A stretch of 6,633 nt of DNA from JBIOJM01 sp044450785 (GTDB lineage: Bacteria > Planctomycetota > Planctomycetia > Isosphaerales > Isosphaeraceae), in NCBI GenBank assembly GCA_044450785.1, contig JBIOJM010000453.1, positions 1 to 6,633 on the forward strand, read 5' to 3'. The position numbers and the translations under genes are program-made. The notes below the pieces were generated by a model, which did not search any database, had not been told where the DNA came from, and worked only from the letters and a program-made list of their open reading frames with translations. This document shows positions 5,825 through 6,633 of this stretch, in pieces. Position 1 is the first letter of the stretch. The number at the start of each line of letters is the position of its first letter.

Positions 5825-6633
5825 TCAATGCCGTATGAGGAATTCCTTGGTATTGAGGATCGCCCAGGCGGCGTCTTCCCATGCCTTACGGCGATCGGCG
5901 GACCTGGCGACATAATCGAGTGCGCCCGAGAGCTCGAGCGCGGTCGGCTCGCGGGTGAGGGAGGCGAGGTACAAATCCGTGAGGATGGCGCGGTCGCCGG
6001 TGCCGGCCTTGAGTAAGCGTCCGATCCGGTTATCGCTGGCCTCGAGGAGCCGGCGGATCGTCGGGCCGTTGATGAGCTGTAAGGCCTGAGCGAGCGTTGT
6101 CGATTCGGACCGCTCGCACTCGCAAGTGAGCAATCGATCGGGCTTGCCGAAGACCTTGAGGAACTCGCCTCCCATCTGGGTTCCGGGCAACTGTACGGCG
6201 CGAGCGGAGCGGGGGGCGTTCTTGTGACCGACAGGCGTATCCAGTGCCTGGCTGGCGGCGTCGAGCAGGACCTCGGCGGGCAGAAGCCGGACCGACGCCC
6301 GGGCGAAGTTGGCTTCATCCTCGGCATTCGTCGGATCGGGTCGCGCGCCGAGCCCGTAGGTACGCGATTTCATGATCAAGGCGGCGAGCGGCTTGAGCCG
6401 CTTCCCATGGGCGACAAACTCGGCTGTGAGCGCATCAAGCAGGGCAGGGTTCGACGGGGGGTTGGTGGGGCGGAAATCGTCCACCGGGTCGACGATGCCG
6501 CGGCCCAGCAAGTGGAACCAAACGCGGTTGGCCATGTTGCATGCGAACTGGGGATTGTTGCGAGTCAACCAGCCGGCAAGGTCGTGGAGTGCATCGGGGT
6601 CGCTGCCCAGCTTGGGTGGGGGCCCGCCGGGGG
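5825..6633 (-). CDS. DUF1553 domain protein (PSD1-type), 5' end cut by window
   Basis: This is the C-terminal 268 residues of a large secreted planctomycete protein; the frame stays open to the right window edge. It reads through DLAGWLTRNNPQF, the hallmark ANRVWFHLLGRGIVDPVDDF, and RPTNPPSNPALLDALTAEF. SRTYGLG follows, then LLPAEVLLDAASQALDTPVG, a GTQMGGEFLKVFGKPDR stretch and LYLASLTREPTALEL near the end. These are the conserved blocks of DUF1553, normally the last domain of proteins that also carry DUF1549 and often a cytochrome-c-like PSCyt1 domain; those would lie beyond the window. An internal TTG at 6568 should not be taken as the start, because family sequence continues upstream of it. 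The stop at 5825 is 61 bp before the DUF1501 gene. The family is exported and of unproven biochemical role. The fragment shows no break. Confidence 0.92.
   Translation of the reverse strand, partial: PGGPPPKLGSDPDALHDLAGWLTRNNPQFACNMANRVWFHLLGRGIVDPVDDFRPTNPPSNPALLDALTAEFVAHGKRLKPLAALIMKSRTYGLGARPDPTNAEDEANFARASVRLLPAEVLLDAASQALDTPVGHKNAPRSARAVQLPGTQMGGEFLKVFGKPDRLLTCECERSESTTLAQALQLINGPTIRRLLEASDNRIGRLLKAGTGDRAILTDLYLASLTREPTALELSGALDYVARSADRRKAWEDAAWAILNTKEFLIRH

Noticed and set aside
1..6633. CRISPR arrays, transposases, toxin-antitoxin or defence genes
   Set aside because: No regularly spaced repeats, transposase motifs or recognisable defence domains were seen in any frame.

Overview
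The window looks like chromosomal DNA of a high-GC planctomycete, with an Isosphaeraceae-like relative as my guess. The strongest evidence is the adjacent DUF1553 and DUF1501 genes, a pairing amplified in Planctomycetota. A secreted DUF6263-type protein and the strongly G/C-ending codons fit. No marker gene fixes the genus.

Left edge (1-310). This part does not resemble the rest. It holds the possible 3' end of a plus-strand gene (to 49), then about 160 bp with three copies of the 8-mer TGGGAACA (two direct, one inverted). Next comes the 3' portion of a tRNA-Leu(CAA) gene (214-282) whose 5' half is missing. Together these look like one end of an element integrated at a tRNA-Leu gene, with the element lying to the left and host chromosome to the right. 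The integrase itself is not visible.

Main block (311-6633). All convincing genes are on the minus strand, so they are transcribed right to left: a DUF1553 (DUF1549/DUF1553-type) protein cut by the right edge, a Tat-exported DUF1501 protein, a Sec-exported DUF6263-like protein, hflK, hflC, and a 107-residue protein of unknown function. hflK and hflC overlap by ATGA and are surely co-translated. The other gaps are 61, 193, 187 and 138 bp. The 187-bp hflK leader carries a 10-bp inverted repeat just upstream of the ribosome-binding site and a triple CGCCAAG repeat.

How the genes work together. HflK and HflC should form an SPFH-family membrane complex that in other bacteria cages and modulates the FtsH protease. 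No ftsH is present here. The DUF1553 and DUF1501 proteins are an exported pair whose biochemical role is not established. Nothing in the window amounts to a clearly new multi-gene system. The most informative places are the tRNA junction and the hflK leader.
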